From: Dalbergia cochinchinensis
Taxonomy: Eukaryota; Streptophyta; Magnoliopsida; Fabales; Fabaceae
NCBI GenBank assembly: GCA_031216125.1
Contig: CM062374.1
Coordinates: forward strand, 744,001-808,000
Length of the DNA stretch: 64,000 nt
Direction: 5' to 3'
Below the pieces are notes generated by a model. It worked only from the letters and a program-made list of their open reading frames with translations, did not search any database and was not told the DNA's origin. The translations under genes were made by a program, and so were the position numbers. Below are positions 21,090-32,280 of this stretch, piece after piece (the first letter of the stretch is position 1; each line of letters starts with the position of its first letter).

Positions 21090-24000
21090 ATGGAAGGGGA
21101 GAACAGTAGACAGCCGCTGTTGAAGAAACGGTATCATGAGAACTGCTCAGGGTGTAAAGTGGATCAAGCCAAAGAGATGAAAACAGATGTTTCCTTGCGA
21201 AATCTCTTGAATATATGGATGGTGGTGTTATGCAGCTGTAAGCGATGATGAACTTTTATTCTCACTCTTTTGGGGGGGAAGAGAGAGTTCTGTTTGCTCC
21301 ATTTTGTTTCTTTTGAGTTAGATTTTGGGGGGATTTGGGGGGATCTGGTTTTTGTTTGATGGTACCTTTGTAGAATCTCTGTTTCAAACATTTTATGTGT
21401 GGTGTGAGTACTTGAACTTTTTCACGGTGGTGCTGAACTTCCCATGATAGGGATTGCAGTAAAAGCCAAAACATTTGGAAACAGGAAACCTTTCCTTTTC
21501 ACAAAGATGAAATCATGAAATCACTTCCAGCTTTTCATCCTAAAAATCACTTTCTGGTACAGGGGAACTAACTTTGATTTATTTTGTTGGAAAATCAGAA
21601 AAATCACTCCTTAGTCGTCACTGTTGGACTCTTTTAAGTATAAAGTTTTTACTATTATTATTATTATCATTATTAATATTATGTCTGCAAATTTTTTTTG
21701 TCTGCCAAAACTGAATCTATGAAGCCTCTTTGTTTATTTTGTTTGCAGCGCTGCCTATATCATCTCTCTTTCCTTACCTTTATTTCATGGTGAGTTTAAC
21801 TTTCTATTTTGGTTTAGTGTTGAATACAACATGAGGCATCATGCTATGATTTTGAGATATAATTACTTCCTGGAGTTTGATCTGAATGCATAAGGTGAAC
21901 AACTTTGGTATTTCACTCAAAGGAGAAGTGGACCCCACTATCTTTTCCTCGTAGAGTTGTGTTATTTGTATTCGGTCATTTGGGACACATTGCCAATTCA
22001 TATCCTATCCACTATTGGATGGGGCGTGCACCCCATACAAGTAGAGTCCACACCCCATGTGCTAGTGGATGGGGTATGAGTCAGCATGCTCTCCCACACT
22101 CTATTAGTAACATTTCTCTTTCTTGTGAGTGTGTCTATGAATTCTATTCACTTTATTATGAGCATGTATAGATATGCGGAGAGAGAATTGTGTCTACACA
22201 ACAATTTTTCCATTTCCTGAAAGTGACTGCCTATTAATTCTAGATGGAACAGACACTAATATGCCGTTGATTTGATTAGCTATTTTTTCTTTTCCTTTTT
22301 TAAGTTTGTTCTTTTATTAATTATCTTGAGCACTTCAAGCAATGAATTCACTGTTCAAACATCGCTTTGTATGATATTATTTTGAAGGGAATTTGCTTGG
22401 ATAAGCTTTTTGGATAAAGCTTTGTTCCATTTTTGAAGGGGGGAAAAGATTGTGTAAAAATTATTTATTTCCTTTTTTTTTGGGGTAGCTGTTCTCACCT
22501 CTATTAACTAAAATTATTTGTATTTCTAATCGTGGAATATCTTACAGATAGGAGGGATGTGCTCGAGCCATTTTAAGTAGGAGGTTTAAACTCTAGATAA
22601 CATTTAAAACGAAGTGTGACTTGGTTAACAAGAATAAATGTTTCTCCTATAACTAGGATTCAGTCTAGGCTTGCAAATATAGTTGTTTACTGCTATCGTG
22701 AACTACATAAATTTCTCAGGAATCGACAGCTAATCTTCTGAGGCATTAATCTGAAACTTCTCTTAAATATTGAAAATCCCATTCACTGTTTTTCAATAAT
22801 AAAGCAATTTCTGATCAATCCCTGGATATAGTTTATATTTTAACAGATGATTGCAGACTTTGGAATGTGCTTGTGTTGATTTCTGATTGCTTTCCCTTCT
22901 TCCTTTCTCACTTGTTATGAAGTAGTCAAGAGATCAAATTTCTGTTAGTAATTGACCTTAATTGCTGCTGCCCATAATACATTCTGGATAATGTAAAATT
23001 TCAGATAAAATATAATAATTACATTTTTTTTTTCAGGTAAGTGATTTTCATATTGCAAAAAGAGAGGAAGATATCAGTGGCTATGCTGGTTATGTGGGTA
23101 AGATCAGTTTTAGTTCTTCCATGCTTGGCTGTCTTCTATCAGTATAATTTCTTTATTTATGATAGCTTTACAACTGGGAAAATTGTTGTAGGATCTGCAT
23201 TCATGCTTGGAAGAGCTTTGACATCTATATTGTGGGGAATAATTGCTGATCGCTATGGTAGAAAACCTGTTGTGGTGGTAGGGATTGTCTCGGTGTAAGT
23301 ATACATGTCATTGAGGTGGATGCTTTCTTTCAAGCTATACTACATATTTTCCGGTTACATCACTAAAGCTTACTTGATTGCAGCATCATTTTCAACACCC
23401 TATTTGGCCTTAGCTCAAGTTTTTGGATGGCTGTTACCACAAGATTTCTTCTTGGAGGTTTGAATGGTCTGCTTGGACCAATGAAGGTACAAATCAATGC
23501 ACTATAGCATATAGTGAAGGATATCTTGTGTGATGTATTTCTTTTATAACCTCCTCTGTTACAGGCTTATTGTTCTGAAATATTTCGAGAAGAAAACCAA
23601 GCTCTAGGACTCTCAACTGTAAGCCACTAACCTCTAGCTACTATAATTTTAGAAGCATAGGTCGCCAATGGGGATGTTCAGCTGGTAAGGATCAAAATAT
23701 TTCACTTTCGTGAACCATAGGTTTGATTCCTGCTGCCAGCATTGTAAGTACCATTTTGTGCCCTTGCAAAGGCGTAGGGCATACCATTAACTCGGAAGGG
23801 GAACCCCCCCGCTTTTTCTTTTTTCAATTTTCTTATACCAGAAGAAAAGTAAAAAGCAGCATTCGTCCGTCATAATAATTCAAAAATGTGATCTGATTTC
23901 AGTTCAGTGCAGCTTGGGGCATAGGTTTAGTCATTGGGCCAGCATTGGGAGGTTATTTTTCTCAGGTACATTTTGTTCTTTTCCATCTGATGTGAAGCAT

Positions 24001-27000
24001 GTTAAGAATTGCCTTGGATTTGAACGGGGACATTAGTTGACTGTTTTGAAAGACATGAATTAGCATGTGATGTACCCCTGTAACCTATATTGAGAAGGAT
24101 GAAGCCTGGTAATATTTTAAAATTAAGGATTGAGAGGGTAAATATTAGAAATTCTTGGATATTCAAAAACATACTCATCACATGTTTCCTAACACTCCTT
24201 TACTTGGGAAATTTATATTGCAGCCAGCAGAGAAATACCCAAATATATTTCCAAAGAATTCACTTTGGGATAAGTAAGTGAATTTGCTCCCTGGTTTTCT
24301 GTTGTTTAAGATATAAGAATTCAGATTTGTATTCCCTTCCTTTATCTTGGAAATTCTTTTTGCGTTCTTTATGTTCTGAATATATTTTTCCAAATCATAA
24401 ATCTCCCTGCAGGTTTCCGTACTTCTTGCCCTCCTTAATAATATCAGCCTTTGCATTTGTGGTATTAATTGCCAGCATCTGGCTACCGGTGAATATCTGA
24501 ACTTCTAGCTAGCATCTCTGTTCATCAACTGCTGATATCTCTATCTTTTCCGACTGGTGACATTTCTTCAATGCTATTATGATGACATCTCAAAATGTCA
24601 CACCATTTTGTTACAAAAATTTCAGCTCATCCTTACTTTTCCTTCTCCTTTTATATTCTTTTGCCCTTCCCATCAATAGAATTACTCTGAAATAACTGCA
24701 TGACTACAGGAAACATTACACAACCACCCTCATAGCGATGAGTCCACTGACAATGCTGAATCTTTAGAGAATGGAAGCAATGAGTCTGACAAAGACAAGG
24801 GAATCCAGAAGGATGAAAACCTCCTTCTAAACTGGCCTTTAATGTCATCGATAATTGTTTACTGTATTATCTCACTCCATGATATTGCTTACCAAGAGGT
24901 ATGATTCCTACCTTATAATGCCATAACTTTTTGTATGCATCTCATTGAATATCTGTTGTTTTAACACATCTCTTCTTCCATCCATCGGTATACGCATATA
25001 TTTTTCTTGATATCTAGTTCTAGCTTACTGGTGGTAGAAACTGATATTTTGCCTAATAGGCTATTTGAACAATAAATTACTACTTTTTAGGTTTTCTCAT
25101 TATGGGCTGTCAGTCCTCGAAGGTTGGGGGGTTTGAACTTTACAACTGACAATGTTGGTGATGTTCTTGCAATAACAGGTACATTTTTGACACAAACGTG
25201 TTCCTATATATTTACATGTTGGGCATTTATGTTTCCTTCAGAGCTTTCTATATCCAAATATTGTGCGTACACTTTTATGAGTTTACATGATGCCATATTG
25301 TAAGATCCTTCAGGGCATTTCCTCTTAAGTGGTCTTGTTAAGTGAGTTCTTTTATTTAAATTAACAAATTGGGAAGTATTCTTGAGACTAAAGTAGATGA
25401 GTTCATTGATCTAGGATGGTTTATTTTTTGTTGAGGATGAGTTTATTGATCTGGGATCATCCCTGCAGTTTCTCGTTAGAAGTCAACTTATTTATTGTAA
25501 ATAACGTTCCAGGATGAGATAGTTCTTTTACATTGTGAGTTGATTTGATATCACATAGTCATTACTTCCATTATGTTATGAAATCTTTGATCATTGGCAG
25601 GTCAAACTGAACATTTGAGGAATGGCGATCTATCTATAATTCTTTACTAGTTGTGCTTGCAAACTTAGTGGACCCTAAGCAACAAGGGTTGGACTAGTGG
25701 TGAGGGGTCTGCGTAGTTAGCATGAGGTGAACCCTAAAAATGTGATAAATTCCATACCATTGGTTTTTTTATCATTGTCACAAGATAAAGAAAAATAAAA
25801 GATAGGCAAGCATAACCCATACTTGGCAATTTGAGTCAGTATATGGCAGCACTGGCATAATATGGATATGAAAACTCTCGAGCCATTTCATTGCATTGGA
25901 TATGCATAGTGGCCAAGACATATATTTTTATTTTAAACTTTTGTGCTTTACTTAATAGATATGCTGCTTAATTATTGACATCTTCTCTATTGATCAGGTA
26001 TTGGTCTTATAATCTACCAGCTTTCCCTTTACCCAAGATTAGAAAAAGCTTTTGGACCTGTTAGATTTGCTCGAATCACTGGGGTAAGCTTTAATCTTTT
26101 GTGGCAATGGATGTTGGCCTTTTTATGATGGACTCTTAAATTAATGTTCTCAGCTTGATCCAGTTTTAGGGTGGGAAATGATTTTCGCTTATCATTTTTT
26201 GACACTTTTTTTTTATATTCCTGTAAGATTAGGTGGGTTAGACACCTTTTGTTTACACTTTCTTGTTTGGGGCAAAAAAAAAAAAAAAATCCAAAACATA
26301 ACAGAAGGTAAGTTGAGAAGTGTGTTTCTCTTATGATCTGAGAATTAAGAAAAGATGTAAGAAAAGTGGTGTTATATTCCGTTCTTGATGAGGTGGCTTA
26401 TGTTTATTAACTGATCTGTCCTCTGGCCAATGGACGACTTCTAAAGGGGTATTTTTGTTTTTTGGGTGAGTTTGATATGGAGATGAAAATGGGAACGAAA
26501 ATTTCATGGATTAGATCTGCGTATAATTTTACAAATAAATCTAATGCATTTAATTTTATCCCCTATTTTAACCTGACACTAAACTCCCCCTAAATGTGAA
26601 AAATACTGTGCTGTATAAGGTACAAATGTCTCACAGTTTATCTCTGATTTGTGAAAACATACCTACAGTGGACAGGTCGTCAATGCGCTAGATGAATTGA
26701 CACACTTTTTCATGGAAAAAAAAAAGAAATACCATGCAAGTTTTTTTTTTTTTCTCCTTCTTTCGGGTGAGAACCCTGCAAGTTGTTTAATACATATAAA
26801 ACTCAGCAATCAAATACTAAGAAAGAAACCCAACCCATTAAAAGTGCTACGTACATGCATAGAGGTAATTCAGAATTTGATTGTTTATTATTTTTAACCT
26901 GTCTTTTTCACACCGTTTGTAGGTTTTATCCATACCTCTCTTGCAAAGTTACCCCTTCCTAGCAATGTTGTCAGGAGTAGCATTGTACCTAGTGATAAAT

Positions 27001-29328
27001 ATTGTTTCCGTTGTGAAGAATCTTCTTACTGTAAGTGCATCTCTTCCTTTATTTAACTGATCATGAATAACATGGGTTTAAAATGAATTGAATTGGGTTC
27101 ACTGAACCTCAGGGGCTCAATTAAATTGATTTGGTAGTGTTGAAACAGTTATTGGGAGAAATAAAAAACCTAATGAATTGAGCCTAATCACTTGCTAACA
27201 ATCAGCAAGCATCGTAATTATTTTGGAGGCATATATTCTAACATGTGCTCAATGTGCTAATGAAATTAAACTAGTAGTCTAGCAAAGGCTGTCTGCATTA
27301 AAAGCTTGCCTAATTGTATTCTTTCTGATGGACTTCAGGTAACCATTATAACTGGCTTGTTCCTGTTGCAAAATAGAGCAGTGGTAAACCTTTGGTTCCA
27401 TTCATTTGCTTTTATTTATTTTGTTCAAAAATTTGAGATTAATTTTTGAAGCCATCATGGCATATATGGCATGTTGATTTGGAAAACAGGAACAACACCA
27501 AAGGGGGGCAGCTAATGGCCTTTCTATGACTGCTATGTCAGTATTCAAAGCAGTTGGCCCGGCTGGAGGCGGGGCAGTGTGAGTGTCCCTCTGATTTCTT
27601 TAGCTTTAGTTTTTAGCTCTCCTTTACAATTCAAAAATATGAAAGTGAATGTTACAAGTGGATCAAAAACTATAAGAAAGCCTAAGAAATTGTGTGTTAT
27701 TGTGAAATGAGGATGCAAAGGTTAGAGATTCGAGAGATTCCTTTTTCTCCTAAACTCTCCAACTTCTAATTTCTCAGTCATCTCTATTCTAATAGTGTCT
27801 TTTATAACCATATTCTAGATGATTATCATTCCCAAGTATTAAGGCCCATTAACTGTAGGCCCAGTGTCCTACTAGTTGATCTCTCTACACAGTCACAAAA
27901 CTGGATTTGGCACATAGCATTGATTAAAAATGCTCTCTGACCCGACCAAAAAAAAAAAAAATGCTCTCTGGCTAGAATTATATCTCGATGTTCAGTACTC
28001 TTATTTTGATCTTGGTTAATGCAGATTAACTTGGTCCCAAAAGCGGATGGATGCTTCTTTCCTGCCAGGTATCTCAACTAATCAACTAATTTGTTTGAGC
28101 TTCTTTCCAATTCGTGTTTTGTGGATGGGAATCCTTTATCAAAATGTTAGATCTGTTCCCTGGTGGCGTGTCAATTAACAGTAATGAACAGAGCGAAGGA
28201 AAGGAAAGGAAACAAAAAAAAGGAAAGAAAAAAGGGTTAACCATTGAGCAGAAGCATAGGAAAGGGGAAAAAAAAGGGGGAATGCAACTTTACAATAGTG
28301 TGTATCCTTGTTCCAACCTCTTCAGATATGACATCTGTGCTCTTGCTCACCAATTAACTTTAGAATCACATGTGAAATCTTGATCAAACCTCTTAGGTAT
28401 ATTTTTCTTCTGTTAGTTCCAACAATAAACTTCTAGGGAAAAATGCACTTTGCCTCTCCCATGTGCCCCATTCTCTCATTTTTCTCAAAATGTGTAAATC
28501 GACTCGTGAACTTTCTTAAATGTACATTATAGCCAAGAGGCGGAGCCTCATATAAGTCAAGGGGGACAATGGCCCCAATAATATTTCTAATAATTTTTTT
28601 TTTTATAAAACTTGCCAATTCCAAAAAATTTATTTGGTAGATTCTTACCATTTTTATATGTAATTAAATGTTTAAGTTTTGCTATAGCTAATGTGTGTGT
28701 ATGTATATGTTTGTGTTTTTCTGAGTTTTGATTGTAAAACATCCATTTCCTTTTCCTTGATTTTTATTTAATTTTTTTAATAACAGTAAAAATTATCTGA
28801 TATATATTCCATATGTAAAATTAATTATCAGATATTGCCCCTTCTAATAAAACTGTCTAGCTCCATCCCTTTTAGCCCTTCTATGACATTTTTATCTATT
28901 TTACGAAAAAGTTAGTGCCCTATTGCATTATTTCGTCTTAAATTTTGTCACGTGCCACTGAACACTCTAACCTTAAACCAAAAAAAAAAAAAACATGTAA
29001 TCCAATATCCTAAACTCCATTAAACATGTGTTATTTCCGCTAACATTCAATCTGGGTACGGTGCACATGACATATAGTTTAATGTATAAAATCACGAAGT
29101 ACGATGGCTAAACTTTTGTTGTGGCTAGATTTTGATGTCAATATTGTTAAAGCGCGTCTGAACATGCCTTTCCTCGCTAGCTGTGCTTCTTGACTCTTGC
29201 TGTAATACATTTATTTTACTGCAGGCACCCATATGGTCTTTTTTGTCATGAACGTGGTCATGGGACTTGGAGTCTTTTTGATGTTTACACCATTCCTGAG
29301 TGTAAGGAAGAACACGCCTTCTCATTAG
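21090..29328 (+). CDS. ZIFL1: ZINC INDUCED FACILITATOR-like MFS transporter, 17 exons
   Basis: Exons: 21090-21237, 21749-21789, 23037-23097, 23192-23294, 23384-23486, 23565-23618, 23903-23965, 24224-24273, 24413-24488, 24710-24898, 25091-25178, 25998-26083, 26923-27030, 27339-27383, 27490-27578, 28025-28068, 29225-29328. All introns are GT-AG; the join is 1452 nt with no stop before TAG, giving 483 residues, close to Arabidopsis ZIFL1. Visible features: Cys19 and Cys22 (CSGC, a ZIFL hallmark); MFS motif A at 99-109 (GIIADRYGRKP); antiporter motif at 173-187 (AAWGIGLVIGPALGG); a hydrophilic central loop from 234 with His237, His239 and His241; membrane spans on both sides. ZIF1 loads nicotianamine into vacuoles and affects zinc tolerance; Arabidopsis ZIFL1 is linked to proton-coupled potassium and auxin transport, with splice isoforms at tonoplast or plasma membrane. 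Which role applies here is not shown. ATG 21090 is chosen because family similarity begins there. Confidence 0.93.
23661..23815 (+). mobile_element. tRNA-derived SINE-like insertion in intron 6
   Basis: A box-A-like TTCAGCTGGTAAGG (23677-23690) and a box-B-like GGTTTGATTCC (23720-23730) are spaced as in a pol III promoter, followed by a tail ending in a T-rich stretch. The ends do not fold as an acceptor stem, so it is a SINE head, and not a tRNA gene. Confidence 0.5.
25685..25830 (+). mobile_element. Possible decayed SINE in intron 11
   Basis: GGACTAGTGGTGAGG (25691-25705) resembles the box A region of plant SINEs, and GAGGTGAACCCT (25725-25736) may be a damaged box B. An A-rich stretch follows. 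The support is weak. Confidence 0.3.
28531..28880. mobile_element. MITE-like element in intron 16 of ZIFL gene
   Basis: The left end (28536-28576, with GGCGGAGCCTCATATAAG and GGGGGACAATGGCCCC) and the right end (28833-28874, with ATTGCCCCTTCTAATAAAAC and CTAGCTCCATCCC) are imperfect inverted repeats of about 40 bp around an AT-rich core. This is the structure of a non-autonomous DNA transposon. It lies wholly in the intron. Confidence 0.5.
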
Positions 29329-29790
29329 TTACGCTATCTCTGAATTTTGCTTTTCGTTAACGATGAAGCATTTGACGGCCATTATTGTCGATTCATGGTG
29401 ACCGTGGTGTTAACTATTTGGATTGAATTTGAGATTGTGGTGACCAGAGATGCGTGCTGCACTGTTGCAAAACGCTCGCAACACAGAAATGGGGGCAGGG
29501 AAAAAAAAAAAAAAAAAAGAGGCAATAAAGCTTGGAAAGAAATCCCATCTGTCGTTGTACTGTGTGGAAGTAATCGTGATCGTGATTGTTCAAAATTCAA
29601 GATTCAAGTTGTATGTCAGTATGTGCATTATTACATTAGTTCAATATCTAAAATAGTCATTGATTGTTTTCCATTGTACTTGTTTCAGACTCCCATCTTT
29701 TCTAAACCTCACCTGTCTTAATTTTTCTGTTTTCTTGTATCTTTAATCGTTTCCGAACTTGACAATAAATAGTGACATGGAGCCCATGAT
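29329..29790 (+). terminator. 3' UTR and polyadenylation region of ZIFL gene
   Basis: AATAAA occurs at 29524-29529 and again at 29764-29769, roughly 200 and 435 bases after the stop codon. A 19-base A-run (about 29500) interrupts the region. The frames here on either strand read through the A-run and are not genes. Confidence 0.5.
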
Positions 29791-29799
29791 AGGATTGTT

Positions 29800-30230
29800 A
29801 TGATATTAATTTCTTTTTTCTTATTATTGGTTCCACATCACTAGACAGTCCATACACTCGCTACCAAAAAAAAAGGGGCCCCAATATTCTCTACCAAAAA
29901 AATAGGAGCTCAACTCGTATATAAACAAGGATCTTTGGTTTTTCGTGAAGATATCTTTGGGAAGAGTTAATTATATTAGAGATTGGATCTTTTTTAGTGC
30001 AAGTTTGCACGATGTGGGCCTTGTTGTGTAGACTCTTGGCTAGTTCAAATTTTACGCTTTCTCACTGTGTCGATTGGTATCAAAGTCAGGTTTGATGGTT
30101 GGCAGTGTAGGCAGAGGTAACGGTGGTCCTTGTGATGATGATCAAAGGTTTGAAACTCCTACCAATAAAGGGGAATCATTTAGTGCCACGGTTCGATCAG
30201 TTTGAGGAGCTATTTGATCGATTGGAGGGA
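29800..30230 (+). mobile_element. Retrotransposon fragment: LTR end, PBS, start of gag
   Basis: TGGTATCAAAGTCAGG at 30075-30090 resembles the initiator-Met tRNA primer-binding site (TGGTATCAGAGC) of plant LTR elements. Sequence before it (29930-30070) looks like an LTR tail. Sequence after it reads like the start of gag (GGAGAATCATTT-like region, then TTTGAGGAGCTATTTGATCG), but no long frame survives. Confidence 0.45.
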
Positions 30231-30236
30231 TGCTTA

Positions 30237-30385
30237 TGTAACACCTTAAGTCCATGTGTCCTTAAATAAATCCAATACGACCTTAGGGCTCTTAGGACCC
30301 ACCTGGATCGTCGGAAAAGCCTCGGATTCAAAAGTCAGCATTTAGTGCAAAACAGACTTTTCTGACACTGCTATAGTGGTTAGGG
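30237..30385 (+). mobile_element. LTR start fragment with CTATAG palindrome
   Basis: TGTAACACC at 30237 is a typical gypsy LTR start. At 129 bases from it lies CACTGCTATAGTGGT (30366-30380), the palindrome also found near the LTR ends at 61631-61725. The remainder of the LTR is replaced by the next element. Confidence 0.45.
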
Positions 30386-30390
30386 CATAG

Positions 30391-30975
30391 TTTTCAAACT
30401 CGACCCGGTGCTTGACTCACGAAGACACCGGGTCAATAGATCACTGATTCAACCAATGGGTCAGTGGTTGAACCGATTAAATTAGATATAATTAAATAAT
30501 TATAAAATACTTACAGTATATAAACATTCATTTAATCAGATGGTATTATTTAATAGTACAAATTTAAATAGATTAATACTAGAAATGTGAATGGAATGAA
30601 ACTCATGAAAATGGAGCACCTGCATATTGTTGGTGCTATGACTACATTCATGTTTCGATTTTCATAACACCAAAATTTGAATTAGTTTCAAATGATTTTT
30701 TTTTTCTTTTATAAATCAGGGGTTTATATTAGGGGATAAACATTTTGTTAGATTTTCATAGTTCAAACATAGAATTATGTGAAACTAACTAAGACCTGTG
30801 CGAGTGTTGTTACATCTTCAAAAGGCTTATTAATTGGGCCAAATAAAAATAGCCCAATTGATTGTAAAAAGTTAAAATTTTACATTAATTTTTTTTTTCA
30901 TGACTCGGTCTGGTTCATTAAAATCACCTAGGTTACCGGTTTTCTTCAAAACCGATCTAGTTGAACTGGTTCTAA
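30391..30975. mobile_element. MITE-like element with gaaccggt-type ends
   Basis: The left part (ACTCGACCCGGTGCTTGACTC and GTCAGTGGTTGAACCGATTA) and the right part (CATGACTCGGTCTGGTTC, then AAACCGATCTAGTTGAACTG) are imperfect inverted repeats around an AT-rich centre. No coding capacity is seen. Confidence 0.4.
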
Positions 30976-31154
30976 TGCATGACCAATCCATTAGAAGTAT
31001 GGAGTATTTAGAGAATTAAAATGTGAATTTTATCGTGATATAAATTCTATATGTGTATTTTGCAAGAATTGGAAATTTCACTTGGAATTATTCATGAAAC
31101 CATTGATTTCCCAAAATGCATGAGACCATTCTTGAAATCTAATTTTAATTGGAT

Positions 31155-31455
31155 AAAACTATCAAATTTGTCCCTCTAAAATTTCTCATTGACTAAATTA
31201 GTCTCTGTAAAAAAAAATACTCTTAAATTGGTTCCTACAAAATTGAATAGTCGGCCAAATTAGTCCCTGAAATATAAATCTCTCAAATTAGTCCATCTAA
31301 TAAGTTAGATAATGAGGACTAATTTATTTAATAATTCACTTTTGCAGGAACTAATTTGAAGGGTTTATTTTTCAGGGATTAATTTGATTAATTATTTAAT
31401 TTTATAGAGATTAAATTGAGAGTTAAATTTTTTTTAATAGAGATCAATTTGGTCG
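31155..31455. mobile_element. Inverted-repeat MITE-like sequence
   Basis: CAAATTAGTCCCTGAAATA and related blocks in the left half are complementary to blocks such as TTCAGGGATTAATTTG in the right half. The centre is near 31310. This 'agggactaatttg' hairpin type is common in legume genomes. It lies between the two ZIFL copies. Confidence 0.5.
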
Positions 31456-32280
31456 ATACGAAAACACTGCCTCTTGTAATTTGAGATAGCAACAAAGTTG
31501 ATACATTTTAAAAGAGCATGTATATTTTTCAAGTTACACTCCGTTGGAAGGCCTTATGGGAACAAATCAATAAGTCCATAATTTTTTCTTTTTTCCCTTT
31601 TAGAAAATTTACGAAACCACTCACTACTGGTCAGCGATTGAATTCATGATGGTTTCTTCTTTCTCTTGAACTCCTGACACGTTTACCATAGCTAAAATGA
31701 AGTGATTGCTATCATATCAAGGTTGAATTGGCAAATCTAAACTTGACTTTTTTACCGATTTGGAAATAAATTAAGTATTTTGTTCTCTTTGCTAATTAGT
31801 TACGTCTTCTTTATGTCTGCACCTTCTTCAATTATTTTATTTGATTTGAGTCAGTATTTCTATCTGATGTCTTTTTCTTTTATCTGGTCAGCCGTGCCTG
31901 TATCATCACTCTTTTCGTACGTTTTTTTCATGGTGAGTTTAAGTGTTCACTTTTCAGCAGGGATTTACTTTTACGCCTATAAAATGATGTGTGCTTTGAT
32001 TTTGTTGAGGGCGGATTCAGCAATGCTACGTCGAAGTGGAGAGGGTCATACATCGTATAATTTAAAAATTAAGATTTAAAAGTGTAATTATATATTAATT
32101 ATTTTTAAAATATTATAAAAAGCTTTCTTTTCTTATCTTCTTCTCTCTCACTTTTTTTTTTCATAAAATTTGATTAAATTATTTACACTATCACTGTTCT
32201 TATTGTAAAGTAAAGAGTTATAAATATATTCCCCTTTATATTTTTCTTTTTTTTTACTATGATCGAAATCAACATAATAG

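Noticed and set aside
21905..22171. 88-residue frame in ZIFL intron 2
   Set aside because: It lies within an intron and includes an imperfect inverted repeat around GGGGCGTGCACCCC; no protein family is recognised.
23671..23745. tRNA gene in ZIFL intron 6
   Set aside because: Box A- and B-like motifs are present but no acceptor stem or anticodon arm can be paired; a SINE head fits better.
29382..29721. Overlapping frames after the ZIFL stop codon
   Set aside because: They read through a 19-base A-run in the 3' UTR and have no similarity to known proteins.
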